Shown: positions 36,901 to 48,545, numbered from the stretch's first letter. The stretch: 64,000 nt of DNA from Macrotrachela quadricornifera (GCA_022393335.1 JAJEKB010020415.1:187087-251086), one strand, 5' to 3'. The notes: generated by a model from the sequence alone, not told the origin. Program-made: numbers and translations.

Positions 36901-37936
36901 ATATTTTCACGTAGGTAAAGCTAGCAGCAGATTCGTGTTTTTTCGGCTAATATTCGTCTACACACTTGTGCGAAAAAAGATAGTGGCTGTGCCAGATAGA
37001 AAATTGAATTTACTATCAGATGCATATATTTTAAAAAACTTTTTCTGCATAGAACGACTGAAACATGGAAAATACTAATTTTGAGACCCTGTTTTCAGTG
37101 AAAATCTCAGTATTTTCACCGAATATTCGTTATCAGCTTGTGCCAGTTGGTAAAACCTGTTGTGCCAGATAGAACTCGATAAGATCTATCGACTGGTGTT
37201 ACATTTAGCCTAGTTCATCATCAAAATGGGTCTTTAGTTTTTGAGTGAGCGATCAGCACTAGGTTCGGGCATATAATGTGAGCAAATATTCGGATAAAGA
37301 CTTATGGCAGATGCATCTCATCGAGATCTATTGATTGACATGAAATTCAATGTAGTTCACTGTTATCATAAGTCTCTAAATCAACAGAAAACCCGTCAGA
37401 CATAAGATTCGGCCTCGAAGTCTGAGTAAATATTTGAAAAGACGGTTGTGGCAATGTAGAAAACACTTGTGCCAGACGAATCTCATCGAGATATACTGAT
37501 TGATATCATATTCAAACTATTTCATAATGAGAATTATTTGGTTGTTACCTGATGATCAATAATGGAAAGTTTGAGGATGGCGCTTGGTTTATGTAATCGT
37601 GCCAAGGCTTATACGAACTAGATGAACGAGGGCTTGAAAAGAGAGTTGAATATAATAGTTGGGAGCTTGTAATGGAAAAGCAGTGCATCCAAATGTTGTA
37701 TGTCATATTCAGCTTCTTTGTCCGTATAATCTAGCCAATGAATACGACGAATAAAATTACTGTTGGTGATATTCAAGCTATCTATTGAAACCAGCATTCG
37801 TGTGATAAGATAATCTTAAGTATTTGGTTTTTATAGTTCCGTTGTCCATAAGTAGAAATACCATTTCTGTCGAAAAAAAATGATCTACACATAGAGTTTT
37901 AGTTTTGTCTTTTGATTTCATGAAAGAGAAGAACTA

Positions 37937-38242
37937 TTGTTATATTTGACAGAGAAAATGCGTCATTTATTTCATCGTTGTACTACTGATATCTTGAAAC
38001 TTATCATAGAGCAAAGTTTTACATTGAAGATACTATTTCAACGCTTCTATGTGATGTATGATGTTTTTCTTTTAAGCTATGATTTTCCCGCTGGTTTCGT
38101 GAATACCGGTCGCCATTTCCTTGCTATCATAAAGACAAATACTAATCAACTAGTTCTTTTCAATTACCTACATCCTTCTGGATTTATTTCATATTCTGGC
38201 TCTGAAAAATGTGACTTTGCCCCGTACAAGCTTCGCATCTAA
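37937..38242 (+). CDS. Small open frame between the arms of the inverted-repeat element
   Basis: 101 codons with no recognised domain. It is the only open frame of note between the arms. It includes FVNTGRHFLAIIKTNTNQLV. It could be a captured exon fragment or chance. No splice partners were found. Confidence 0.2.
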   Translation: MLYLTEKMRHLFHRCTTDILKLIIEQSFTLKILFQRFYVMYDVFLLSYDFPAGFVNTGRHFLAIIKTNTNQLVLFNYLHPSGFISYSGSEKCDFAPYKLRI

Positions 38243-38577
38243 TTCAATAGTCTCAACAGCTTTCAATAACAATGCAACAAAGACTCATTCTATGACGCTA
38301 TCTTAGCTCTTTCATAAATACCTAAGGGTTTGTAAAATAATTCGAATAAACACTATTCAACCAGAGGACTTGTTCTTATCACAGTACAAATTCAAAGGCA
38401 TATAGTCCCGCATCACCAATGCTGCTCATAAGGCACCTAAAGTTAAATACCAGTCGGTGATTTTCGATAACATCCGTCTGGCACAAGTCTTTATCCGAAT
38501 ATTTGCTCATATTATATACTCGAACCTAGTGCTGATCGCTCACTCAAAAACTAAAGACCCATTTTGATGATGAACTA

Positions 38578-38994
38578 AACCCCCCCCCCCCCATATTAGA
38601 AGCCCCCCTGGGCTTCTAAAGTGTCCAGCATAAAAATTTTTTGGAGGGGGCTTCTATTATGTCCTATGATTTTTTTGAAGGCTGTAGGTGCCAAAGTTTT
38701 TCAAAAACCTTAAGAGGATTTTCAGGTTTTTTTACAGATTTTTGAGGGTTTTGAAGAAGGTTTTGACATTTTAATACGGTTAGCTAAGACTTTAATGCAT
38801 TTTTACCTTGAAATCTTGTAATTTTTGTAAGTTTTGCTGTGAAAATACTAAAAAAAATTTTCAAAAAACCCTCAAAAAGTTTTGAAAATAAGGGGGGCTT
38901 CTAATATGTCTGGCATATCGAATCCTCCAGGGGGAGCTTCTAATACGGGGGGGGGCTTCTAATATGGGAGGGGCTTCTATTATGGGGGGGGGGT
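38578..38994. mobile_element. Nested small TIR element with TA target duplication
   Basis: A 417-base insertion bounded by a C-run followed by ATATTAGAAGCCCCC on the left and GGGGGCTTCTAATATGGG-type sequence plus a G-run on the right. The other arm of the host element shows the uninterrupted site GAACTAGGCTAAATG. Here it reads GAACTA, insertion, TAGGCTAAATG, so a TA dinucleotide is duplicated. TA duplication is the mark of Tc1/mariner-type integration. It has no coding capacity, so it is a MITE. Confidence 0.75.
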
Positions 38995-39662
38995 TAGGCT
39001 AAATGTAACACCAGTCGATAGGTCTTATCGAGCTCTATCTGGCACAACAGGTTTTATCAACTGGCACAAGTCAACAACGAATATTTCGTTATAATGTGGG
39101 CCAAAATTCTAGTTTTACAGGGTTTTGGCTAGATAAAGGTCATGGATGATAATGAATATAGTTGAATTTAGTATCAATCGATAGATCTTATCGAGTTCTA
39201 TCTGGCGCCACAGGTTTTACCAACTGGCACAAGCTGATAACGAATATTCGGTGAAAAGACTGAGATTTTCACTGGAAACAGAGTCTCAAAAGTAGTATTT
39301 TCCATGTTTCAGTCGTTCTATGCGGGAAAAGTTTTTTGAAATATATGCATCTGATAGTAAATTCAATTTTCTATCTGGCATAGCCACTATCTTTTTTGGC
39401 ACAAGTGTGTAGACGAATATTAGCCGAAAAAACACGAATCTGCTGCTAACTTTACCTACGTGCGCTATTTTCATTTTTTTCTCATTCATATATCATATAT
39501 GAATGAAAATTAATGACGAACATGACCGACAAAGTCAGTCGCTTTGTCAATAAATGATATCATATATAAGAGACTGAAATTTATCATTTATTTCAATAAG
39601 TTGAGTAATTCTCTTAACAATAAGTTAGTTAGGATTGGATAGGGTCCTTAAAAATTTTTTTC

Positions 39663-39814
39663 GTTTTTCATTCAATTGAGTAAATTTCTTTCATATTCAA
39701 TTTGTTATTGATTATTCATTAAATGACTCTTTATGTTCCAAATGTAACAGTCATTTAATTGATAATCAATAACAGATTGAATATGAAAGAAAATTATTCA
39801 ATTGAATGAAAAAC
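39663..39814. repeat. Hairpin-forming palindrome, 66-bp arms
   Basis: 39663-39728 is the reverse complement of 39749-39814 with only about four or five mismatches, around a 20-base loop. It lies between the inverted-repeat transposon and the NHL gene. It is likely a small MITE or foldback remnant. Confidence 0.8.
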
Positions 39815-40246
39815 ATCCAAAATTTAAGCATTTACATATCTATTTTTCGGAAATATATATACTACTGTTATATTGGAACAGAAAGAGTAGTATATTTATT
39901 TTCACCCCAAATTTTTCCTCAAGGATGTGAGGGTGAGTACTGTCCATTTATTCCAACTACTTTTCTTTTAGCGTTGAATTAATGTATGTTTTCTGCATTC
40001 ATTCAACCCAGAGAGATACTGCTCTTGTTGGACAAAGACAACGGAAAGACCTTTTATGTACGTACATTGTCTTACCGCTGTTGGCTTTTGTGTCTTCAAC
40101 AGCCAGGATCTCTCTAGTCGCGCGCGCATGTGAATATAAATACACATCAATTTATTTATTTCTTTTCAATTAAAATTACACAGCAATCAAAAAATAATAC
40201 TCAAAAGCAAAAAATAAATAAAATTTATCAGTTCATCCCATTAATT

Positions 40247-41160
40247 TCATGGTATTTCAATATTAAATCGTTGTACTCGATTGTTATTATAATCAACAAC
40301 ATAGAGATTGCCTTGTCGATCAAATGACAATCCATTGGGATAATTGAGTTGATTTGCTTGTGCTCCTTCACCATTTCCACCAACAATAACATTTCCTTGT
40401 TGTGTTCCTTTAGGCCAACGTACAATTCGATTATTATAACAATCAGCTACATAAACAGTACCCAATTGATCAACTACAACTCCTCGAGGAGAAGACAATT
40501 GTGTTAAACTATTTCCATCTCCTTTTCCACCAGCAACAACAATACCTTCTTTTGCACCCTCTATCCATTTCATCACACGGTGATTATATTTATCAGCCAC
40601 AAATACTGAATTTTCTCGATTGACGAATATGTTAGTGGGGTTATCGAGCTGATCAAGACGATTTCCTTGTCCATTTCCACCTGCTACTACTATTCCTTGG
40701 GATTCATCCATTCGATATCTTCTTACTTCGTGTTTGTCAGAATCAGTGACATAGAGAAAACCATTGTTATCCATTGTCAAACCCTCACAAGAGATATTCG
40801 AAATAATTATTTCTCCACTTGTTCCATTTTGACGAGGCCATCTAACTACTCTTTTATTTCCCAAATCGCAAATAATAAGACTATCTCTCTCTTTATCCAT
40901 GATCACATCTGTTGGACAACACAATTGATGAGTACCATTTCCTGGTCCATGTCCACCTGCCGCTGTTTGTCCATTTGTTTCACCCGATTTCCATGCCACA
41001 ATATGGTGATTTCTACATTCAGCAATATAAATTGTTTGTTTATCATCCACGTATAATCCGACGGGCTCAGGGAGTTCTGGCTTTTGTCCTCCTACTGTTA
41101 GACCATTCTTATTCCACTTAGCATTTGGAGGAATATCTATCAGACTGGCACGAAGTGGTA
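40247..41160 (-). CDS. NHL-repeat beta-propeller protein, 5' exon not found
   Basis: The main exon encodes about 304 residues ending FNIEIP. At least five NHL-type units are visible, each with the pattern (I/V)(Y/F)VAD-x(3)N-x-R(V/I)-x-(R/K)W followed by a Gly-rich loop (VVAGGNGQGNRLDQL, VVAGGKGDGNSLTQL, VIVGGNGEGAQANQL) and NP-x-(G/N). These form one blade each of a propeller for protein or RNA binding. The acceptor at 41161-41162 (CTTTTAG) puts PLRASLIDIPPNAKW at the exon start, so an upstream exon with the start codon, probably a signal peptide, must lie to the right; I could not place it. Proteins of this kind form large families in rotifers. Confidence 0.82.
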
Positions 41161-41699
41161 CTAAAAGAAAGAGAAAACATGATCATCATCAAAAGGAATC
41201 TTTCATTTTCTTTGAATTATGAGAAAAGAAAACCTTCTATAACATTGTTTTTCATTCTGTTTGATGTGATAGAGAAGAATAGAGAGAATTCTCAGTTATT
41301 GTAAAGATAAATACTATTATAATATGTTTTACTGATGTCTATATCAATTAGTCCTCAAATATAAAGAAAGAATAAATTGGAGAGAAACTTTTTCTTGATA
41401 GAAATAGTTTAAAATCCTCGAAAGACCTATATATAGAGCATTGTTAAATATCATGTATTAAAATAGTGATAGAAAAAATACAGAGATTTCTTGTTCTGTA
41501 GTGGTCTTTTTTTCTTCTCATATCCGTTATTTTGTTGAAGTCTAGATAAAAAATATTTATATCTCACCCACAAGATAGTATATTTCGTTAAGGTTTATTT
41601 GAATTTCGGACAGTGTTCTATTGAGCGGATGAGTGAGTTCACTCAAAAATGTTGTCTCTCTTACTTTCATTCTCATTATTAATAATATTCATCTTGTCT

Positions 41700-42600
41700 G
41701 TTTCATGTAATAGCCCTAAGAAAAATTTTTGATATTTCAGCGCAAAATTCTTGAAAGAGATGATCAGGATCTTGTCAGAATTTTAGAGTCGAAAAAATAA
41801 AGGATTTTTGCTCTCATCTTTTAGAATGTGATTGGAATTCGTCGAAGATTTTGTCCAGTATTATCACAGGATCTTTGTAGAATTGAACTAGGTTTTCTTC
41901 ATAATAGCATTAGGTTCTTAGCAGTAGTTGCAGAATGTCTACCAAGCTGAATTCAGAATTTTGTACACTTATGCATTGTTTTTATTTGATTTTGTTTCTC
42001 TCATACATACATAACATTCTATAAAATTCTATTTGATAAAATTCTACTATTATGTTGATTTTGGTTAGAATTTGTTGACAAGTATCAAAAGAGAGGATAC
42101 GTAATCTGATATACATGAATTGAGTTGTATATAGTATGTCTATGGAATAGAATCCTGAACAAAATTCTGCTGTAGTTTCAAAATTCTCTACAGAACTCTG
42201 TGTTGTGTATTAGAATTCTGAACAAAATTCTACTGATTATTAAATGATTAAATTGTATTCGTTTGTTTCCATTTGTTTTTATTTTGAATCGATAATTACT
42301 ATCGTAGACTAGCGTGGATGTTTTATTTGAACGATGATATGAACTTCTTACACATCTTTTCTTTATTCTGAATAAAATTGTGTTGTTTTCTTTTGATGGA
42401 AATAGAATTTTGTCAAAATTCCGCTTTATTTTTTGAATTCTAAGCAAAATTTTGCATTGGGAAGAAGCGCTTGGAAGGAATGAAGTTCGCTTACAGTCAA
42501 TTCATTGCCTAATAAAGACAAGTCTACAAAATTCTGAATTCTGCTTGGTAGGTATTCTGCAGTCTCTCGTTCTTATCAGGATTTTCTAAATGAACACATA
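41700..42600. repeat. Degenerate AAAATTCTG-rich repeat region
   Basis: Short units such as gaattctg, acaaaattctac and tagaattttgtc recur every 20-40 bases on both strands. It belongs with 43140-43700 and 62640-62800, which share longer stretches. No coding content is supported. Confidence 0.45.
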
Positions 42601-43139
42601 GAGTATCAATCTCCAGACCTTCGATTCACATACCAATCAGCTCACCCAAGCTGAATGTGCCATATGATACTATGTCACTCCAACATTCGATATTTTTATT
42701 TCTTACTTAAATATACATTTTTATTTGAACTTATGCCAATAAAAACTAATTAAAATTTCTATAGATACAATGTCATTCTAAATATTTTCTAGACGGTAAA
42801 ATTTTATTTCCTTCTAAGTTTTAATTCGATTTAAATCAATATATTTGATGTTTTTTTTAATTTTAGGTCCATTTAAAAATATAATTAGACTTTTTTATCA
42901 ATGCGACTCTAAAAAATTTGTTCAGAATATTTTATTTGAATTTAATTAAAAAAATATTTTAATTTCAACTCATTTAAAAATACACTGGAATTTTTTTCAG
43001 TTCATTTAAGTTAAAAGAAAATATTTACATTTTTTAAAATTTCAATTAGTTTAAAAAAACCTAGTTGAATGTTTTTCGAATATAATGAACACTATAAGCA
43101 ATATTATCAAACGATTTGCTAATGATCTTTTGAAATTCT

Positions 43140-43700
43140 GCTGTGATCTGTAAATTTCAAAGTCTTGAAAGAGTCCTCATCTGAACGTAGAAAACAAGTT
43201 CAGCGAATCGTTCTATTCATACTTGATAGGTTCCTGACAGAATCCTGGAAGATTAAGTTTTTATTAGTCTCTAAATGTAAATTTGGAAAGATTCTAACTA
43301 GATCCATGTATTTTCTTATCAAGATCCTGATCATACTTTTGTTTTTATAAGTAGTTGGAATTCCTGTTCTTGAACAGTGCTCCTCACGAATCTTCGTATT
43401 TTCTTGCCAACATCTTTGTCTGATATTATTATCATTCTTAAGAGGATCATGATATGAAGATTTGACCGTATTCGTAACGAAATCTCTTTTTATAATCTGG
43501 AGAGGATTCTTGATAGAATCTTGACTAAATTTTGATAGAATCCTGTATTCTCTACTCAGAAAAATATTTGAACAGGTTTTTGAAGAAATTCTGAACAAGA
43601 TCCTGAATAAAAACATGACAGGATCCTTTAGATTCTGGATCCTGAAGAATTCTTCGAGGAGTTTTCAAGGAATGAACAGAATTGTGACTAGGAAATGAAG
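43140..43700. repeat. GATCCTGA/AATCTTGA-rich repeat, related to 62.7 kb
   Basis: Degenerate units around ATCCTGA, ATCTTGA and TTCTGA recur about every 20 bases. The segment 43475-43590 matches 62667-62785 closely (shared pieces include gaatcctgtattctctact and agaaaaatat), so these are two copies of one dispersed element. Confidence 0.6.
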
Positions 43701-44735
43701 AATGTGGGAGATGATAATATTTGAACTCTTTGTTTATCAGTACTACGAGATTTTTCTGGTAGACTTCTCAAAATACTTGTCGACGAACATTTTCCTAGTT
43801 GAAACTACCTCTTAGAGTATCTGAGGACTTCCTAGAGCGTTTTTGTTTTTATGATTTAATTCTATAAAATACATAAATGTTTTAAATATATAACAAAAAT
43901 ACAGTCGTTTAGATATATTTATATAATTGGTTCTATAAACATCCGGTTGGTATAAAAAGACAAGATATGTCAAAGAAAGAGTAGAAGTTTTGTTTTATCT
44001 TAAAATTATTATATATATTTCGCTAAGCCGTGTTGGTACTTTCTGAATAGAAAGTTTTGTTAAGCGTATCGTTATTGTTCCTTATCTGTGAAAAGTAAAA
44101 CTTTCTTATTGAGGCCGATAGTGATATTTAACTAAGGCTCTCACTAGCCTCATCCGTATGGATTTAGAGTGTGAACATGCCTCTATCGTTGGTTAAAAAA
44201 TGAGGCCGTTTGGTCGAGCCGTAATGGAGATTTTCAAATTTTTCTAACTCTAGTGACTTTCTGGACACCCTATATACTTCTTTTTTTTATCTCGAATTCA
44301 AAAAAAGATACAAAACATCAAAGAGTGAAAAGATGATAATCAATTTCCACTGTTCTCGAGTTAAAGGAAAAATTATATTAACATATTTAATTTTACTCTT
44401 TTCTCTACTTCCTGTTACTAAATTTTTGATTTTGTTTATAGCTAAAGCTTTCACCTCTAAATTTTTACTAAAGCGTATTATCTCTCTGACTTTTCAATAA
44501 TTTCGCGTTGGGCGAAATTTCACTATAAAAATTCAACCACTTTAAATAATTAATCATATTACAAGTAATTGATTCTTTTTACATAAATCAGATAAAAATG
44601 TACTTTAATGCATGCACCATTTGTCTATGAAATAATATAAATTATTTACATAGTTAGGAAATTGTGTCACAAAATTTGCTTAATCATATAAAAAAAAATA
44701 AAAAGAAATCTAATTCTACTAATATGAAATGTATT
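43700..44735. other. Intergenic downstream of the T1-domain gene
   Basis: AT-rich, no gene. The segment 44165-44245 is related, in inverted orientation, to 47500-47580 (shared piece gatagaggcatgttca), marking another dispersed repeat. A further 3' exon of the minus-strand T1 gene could lie here, because its last codons overlap a good splice donor. Confidence 0.45.
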
Positions 44736-45597
44736 TTACTTACTAGAGATATTAAAAACAGAGAATAATCTTGTGAAAAAATTTTTTTCTTGATTCGACA
44801 ATTCTTTTAAAGAATCGATAGTTTTAGGTGATTTTTTTCTTAGTGGTTTAATGAAATGTTGAAATAATTTTGGATCATAATCAAGAAAAATATTACTTTT
44901 GTTATCAAATTTTGTAATGTTCGATGATTTAACAATGTTTCCCAAGGTAGAATTAGATATTTGATCAAATGTTTTACGTTGATTTGTAATAATTTGACCA
45001 CCAACATTAAAAGTAATAATATTATTTTCTAGTGATGAAAATTGATTAAGATTTAACTTTTTAAGCATCTTTTTAAATGGTTCAATAAGTGAAGGTTGTG
45101 AAGGAGGATAAAAGTTAATTATTTTATTTTTATCTAATATTTGTAATTGATCAAGTAAATGACGAAAAAGAATTGGATTGAAATCTAAAAAAGTATTTCC
45201 TTTTTTATCCATTGGTAATCTTTGTTCCCAATCACCATTAAACATCATTGACAGAATTGATTTTCGAGAACGAGTAAGTGTTTCACGAGTTGTCATCATT
45301 ATTTCACCACCAACATTAAGCTGAATAACATCTGTATTTTTAAAACATTTTCCCAATTTACCTTGATTTAATAGTTGACTTTCATCGCATTTCACACGAC
45401 TTTGTAGTTTTACAATTTTAGCAGAACTTTTTTCATGTATTGGTTTACTTTTTTTCGGCTGAATAGTAATTGTAGACGTGTTATTGTAATTTACCCATAT
45501 TATAACAAACAATATCAACTAATTTATACAACCATATTTCAAATCTGTATTCTTATCAAATGATTAAAATACTTACTATACGTGGAAGAAACGACAT
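44736..45597 (-). CDS. Protein with two tandem T1/BTB (KCTD-like) domains and a hydrophobic N-terminus
   Basis: Two exons. Exon 1 (45597-45577) encodes MSFLPRI with donor GTAAGT. Exon 2 (45518-44736) continues LILFVIIWVNYNNTST in frame, so the N-terminus is a strong signal peptide or anchor. Residues about 70-155 form a T1 (K+ channel tetramerisation, BTB_2) domain: VIQLNVGGEIMMTTRETL, SILSMMFNGDWE and FLDFNPILFRHLLDQL. A second copy follows at about 175-250: IITFNVGGQIITNQRKTF and IFLDYDPKLFQHFIKPL. No channel pore segment is seen. T1 domains normally oligomerise cytosolic proteins, so a secretory N-terminus is odd. The end SSK-TAA overlaps the donor-like CTA|GTAAGTA, so more exons are possible. 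Confidence 0.78.
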
Positions 45598-46106
45598 ATT
45601 TATATTTTTTCAGAAAGAAAATATGCTATATTTTCTTTTGTTCGTATTTATAGAAGAAAAGATACGTTGTATCTTTTTTCTATCTTAGTGGAGACCATTA
45701 ATGATGTCATGAATTATAGTTAGATATGATGACAAGGAAGTAAACAAGATATTAGCGAGAGAGAAAAAAACCAAGAAAAAGAATCTTTATACTTCTTTTT
45801 CCCAAATAATGTCGTTACTACCACAGCAAAATGTATTATCGTCTCAGAAATATTTTATTTGCGCCCATTTCGCCTTTTATACATATAACGTTTCCAAACC
45901 AGATAATATCGATGCAGAAAAAGAGAGAAAATTTTGTTTCTCTATACATAGTTATATATACATTTAATAAAATCCGAAGATGAATAATTTTATACAAAAA
46001 TGTACGAAATAAACTAGAAAAACATGTATTCATTACAAAAAAAATAATATAGTTATTTCTATAACAAGTAGTGCTTATCTTAAGGATTTCCCGACCCTTC
46101 TTTGGA

Positions 46107-46260
46107 AGAAATTTAGTATAATTATCACAGAAATTAATTTCGATTTCGATTATATTATATCTCAGTCTTCTTGATTACATGAAAACTAGGAAACTAACAT
46201 CCACTCTTTAGTGATGATCATTTTATAGAAATATTCCTGTCTGCGATTCATATATCAATA
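46107..46260. repeat. Dispersed repeat, second copy of 36.66-36.82 kb
   Basis: Colinear with 36656-36815, with shared blocks gattatattatat/tcttatatt, cttgatt-catgaaa and ttttatagaaatat-cct. The sequence after it (46380-46520) also has a cactgtgccagatttt piece like the subterminal repeats of the 36.9-39.5 kb element, so a related degraded transposon may lie here. Confidence 0.55.
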
Positions 46261-46835
46261 ATAATCCTCATTTTAACTTATTTCTTGATTGAATAAACCT
46301 TATTTATTGTATTCACGTTATCTTTTGAGGTCTAGTAAGATATATATATATATATTTATCACCTCAAGAATTTTCAAATCTTCTGATTTTTGAGAATCTT
46401 GGAGATATGTTTTCAGTAAATATTGAAAACTGGTAAAGATCTGTACAAAGCTACTTAGGTGATAGAGTGTATGGAAAACACTAAAAACCACACTGTGCCA
46501 GATTTTTCCAGCCTTCCAAAAAAGTCAATTTTTGTCAGAAATTTTGAAACTAACACACAGATACGTAAGAAGATAACTCGTTCTTGGATCTTTCAGATAT
46601 GGTATGATTTTTTATTCGAAACCTTCTCTTTGGCTAAAAATTTTGATGATTTGTGTAATCGACTGCTTGAAAAACATGCTTGTTTTTAAAAAAACAAAAA
46701 ATCTTTTCCGTGTTTTCTCGGTTTATGATCTTTTGATTTTGTGACCAAGATCTCTCTGTCCAAGCTCATTCAGTATATTTAATTGTTTTTTTTGTGTTGA
46801 AAAGAGCACGTCAAGATGTAGAGAACTACAGTTTC

Positions 46836-47450
46836 TTTTTTCTCTTTCTCGTGGAGAAGAGTCTTGCGACCATAAATTGTCTGCTTGATTGCTTGCTTGT
46901 ATGTCCTCACAAGGTCAAAAAAACATTTTACTAATAATTTCTATAAAACTTAAGCAAAGGGTAATCGGGGTCGAGGAACTCGAATCTGATGTTAGTTTTT
47001 TAAAATTTTTTTAAGGATCATTTTTTTACACAAAGAACCACTTTTTTTTACAAAAAAAAAATTTTCTATAAGGGTTGACCAAAGGATAATCGGGGTCGAA
47101 GAATCCGAATCTGATGTTACTTTTTCAAAATTTTTTTAAGATCAATTTTTCAAACAAACGACAATTTTTTAACAAAAAGCATTTGTCTTTTATGATGTTT
47201 GGTCAATGTCAGTTGAGACCGAGGAACTTGAATCTGGCTTTGGTTTTTTTATTTTTATAAATGAATAGCATGACGGTAGTTTAGAAACACGATTTCTACG
47301 AGAAAGAGCTGAGTGAGTCTTTAGACGAGCGTTACTTGTAAATTAAGGTTTATTTTTATTATTCTCTCTCGTAGACAAGAGTCTAGCAAAAATAAATTGT
47401 TTGCTTGCTTGTATGTCCGCACTTCACTGATTGACTCAAAAATAATGCGA
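46836..47450. repeat. 125-bp tandem repeat flanked by ~80-bp direct repeats
   Basis: Three tandem units of about 125 bases begin near 46967, 47092 and 47216; each carries ggtcgaggaactcgaatctg or a close variant and long T-runs. Outside them a direct repeat is seen: 46836-46920 and 47355-47440 share agagtctagc/ttgc and aattgtctgcttgctt. No coding content is seen. Confidence 0.7.
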
Positions 47451-47590
47451 AAACACTAAGGATATTCCCGTTGCAGGGCGTTTGAAAAGTCACTTACCAA
47501 AAAAAAATTTGAATATCTCCCTTATGGCTCGAGCAAACGAACTGATTTTTTTATCAATGATAGAGGCATGTTCAAAGTTTATATCCATAT

Positions 47591-48025
47591 CAGGGCTGCC
47601 AACTTTTTTTTGTGAAATGGGGTTTATAAAAATCTAAATGGGGTACATCCATATTTCGATCGGGAAACATGAATGGGGTACATTATCTATCTTTTAGAAT
47701 AGTAGATTGAGTTGGGGAAATCAAGCTTTTTTTATAGAAAACAACACAATATTTCACAAGTTGATGCTTGAATTAGCTTTATTAGTTACGAGGTTAATCA
47801 AAATAGACGCCAGTTTGTATTGATCAGTTGTTTACCAATACTTTTCACAATAGAGGTCTTTATATGGTATTGATTTTTTTCATCAGATGATTAGTTAATA
47901 GCAATACAGATTTAAAAGCCAGAATGGGGTACAAAATACGTACCCCTGGGGTACAACATTTTCAGGGGTACAAAAGGACAAAATGAGGTATTGTACCCCC
48001 AAATGGGGTACAGTTGGCAGCCCTG
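47591..48025. mobile_element. 435-bp non-autonomous TIR element
   Basis: Perfect 13-bp terminal inverted repeats: CAGGGCTGCCAAC at 47591-47603 and GTTGGCAGCCCTG at 48013-48025. Internally it has repeated ATGGGGTAC motifs near both ends. The CAGGG start resembles hAT TIRs, but I see no 8-bp target duplication. No transposase is encoded. Confidence 0.75.
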
Positions 48026-48211
48026 GCACTTTCTTACATTAAAGATAAGAAATTTCTGGGTACTCAAAACAAAACGAATAGAATGGATAAGATGAAGAAG
48101 AACCATATGAATAGAAATATCCATCGAATGAAAAAGGTAACAAGTGAGATAGAATTGCGTTACTCACGACTCATAATGGATTATAGTAGAGAAAGTATAG
48201 TGAACGAGAGG

Positions 48212-48475
48212 AAATAGCCGAACATATGTGATAAACATATGAAAGGAATAGATGGAACACATGATGATGCATACAGAAAGAATTGAATATGCCGAACGCA
48301 TGTGATGATATGGATCGAAGGAAAGAAACAGGCCTGACACATAAGAATAATAAGTACAGAATAAAAGGAATAATCCTAACACATACAATAATAGGTGAAG
48401 AACGAAAGGAATATATCAAACACATAGAATGACGTATATTGAAGAATAGGAAAAGAACCAACACATATGATGGAC
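48212..48475. repeat. ~40-bp minisatellite, about seven copies
   Basis: The core (c)cgAACACATgtGATgat recurs near 48218, 48252, 48291, 48332, 48373, 48417 and 48457, with ggaaagaa-type spacers. Copies differ by substitutions and small indels. Open frames across it on both strands are artefacts of the repeat. Confidence 0.7.
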
Positions 48476-48495
48476 GATTTCAACAGCATGAGAAG

Positions 48496-48496
<1 letters not shown>

Positions 48497-48543
<47 letters not shown>

Positions 48544-48545
48544 CA
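48497..48545. repeat. (TA)n microsatellite
   Basis: A run of alternating TA of about 40 bases with two C interruptions, directly after the minisatellite. Confidence 0.9.

Larger units (their letters stand above)
36903..39470. mobile_element. Long-inverted-repeat transposon, ~2.6 kb
   Basis: The left arm (about 36903-37340) reads, reverse-complemented, as the right arm (about 38480-39470) with high identity. Shared pieces include ctttacctacgtg, cacgaatctgctgct and tctatctggcacaacaggtt. The arms contain TGTGCCAGATAGAA-type subterminal repeats, also seen at 37160, 37307 and 37466. The right arm is longer because it carries a nested insertion (38578-38994) and a second ~160-base copy of part of the arm. 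No transposase is recognised inside. Long TIRs with internal repeats would fit a MULE or foldback element; the superfamily is open. Confidence 0.8.

Noticed and set aside
40667..41121. Plus-strand open frames of 129 and 69 codons
   Set aside because: They are antisense to the NHL-repeat exon, whose repeats are unmistakable.
48164..48464. Minus-strand open frames of 74 and 97 codons rich in Ser/Tyr/Phe
   Set aside because: Antisense translations of the ~40-bp minisatellite.
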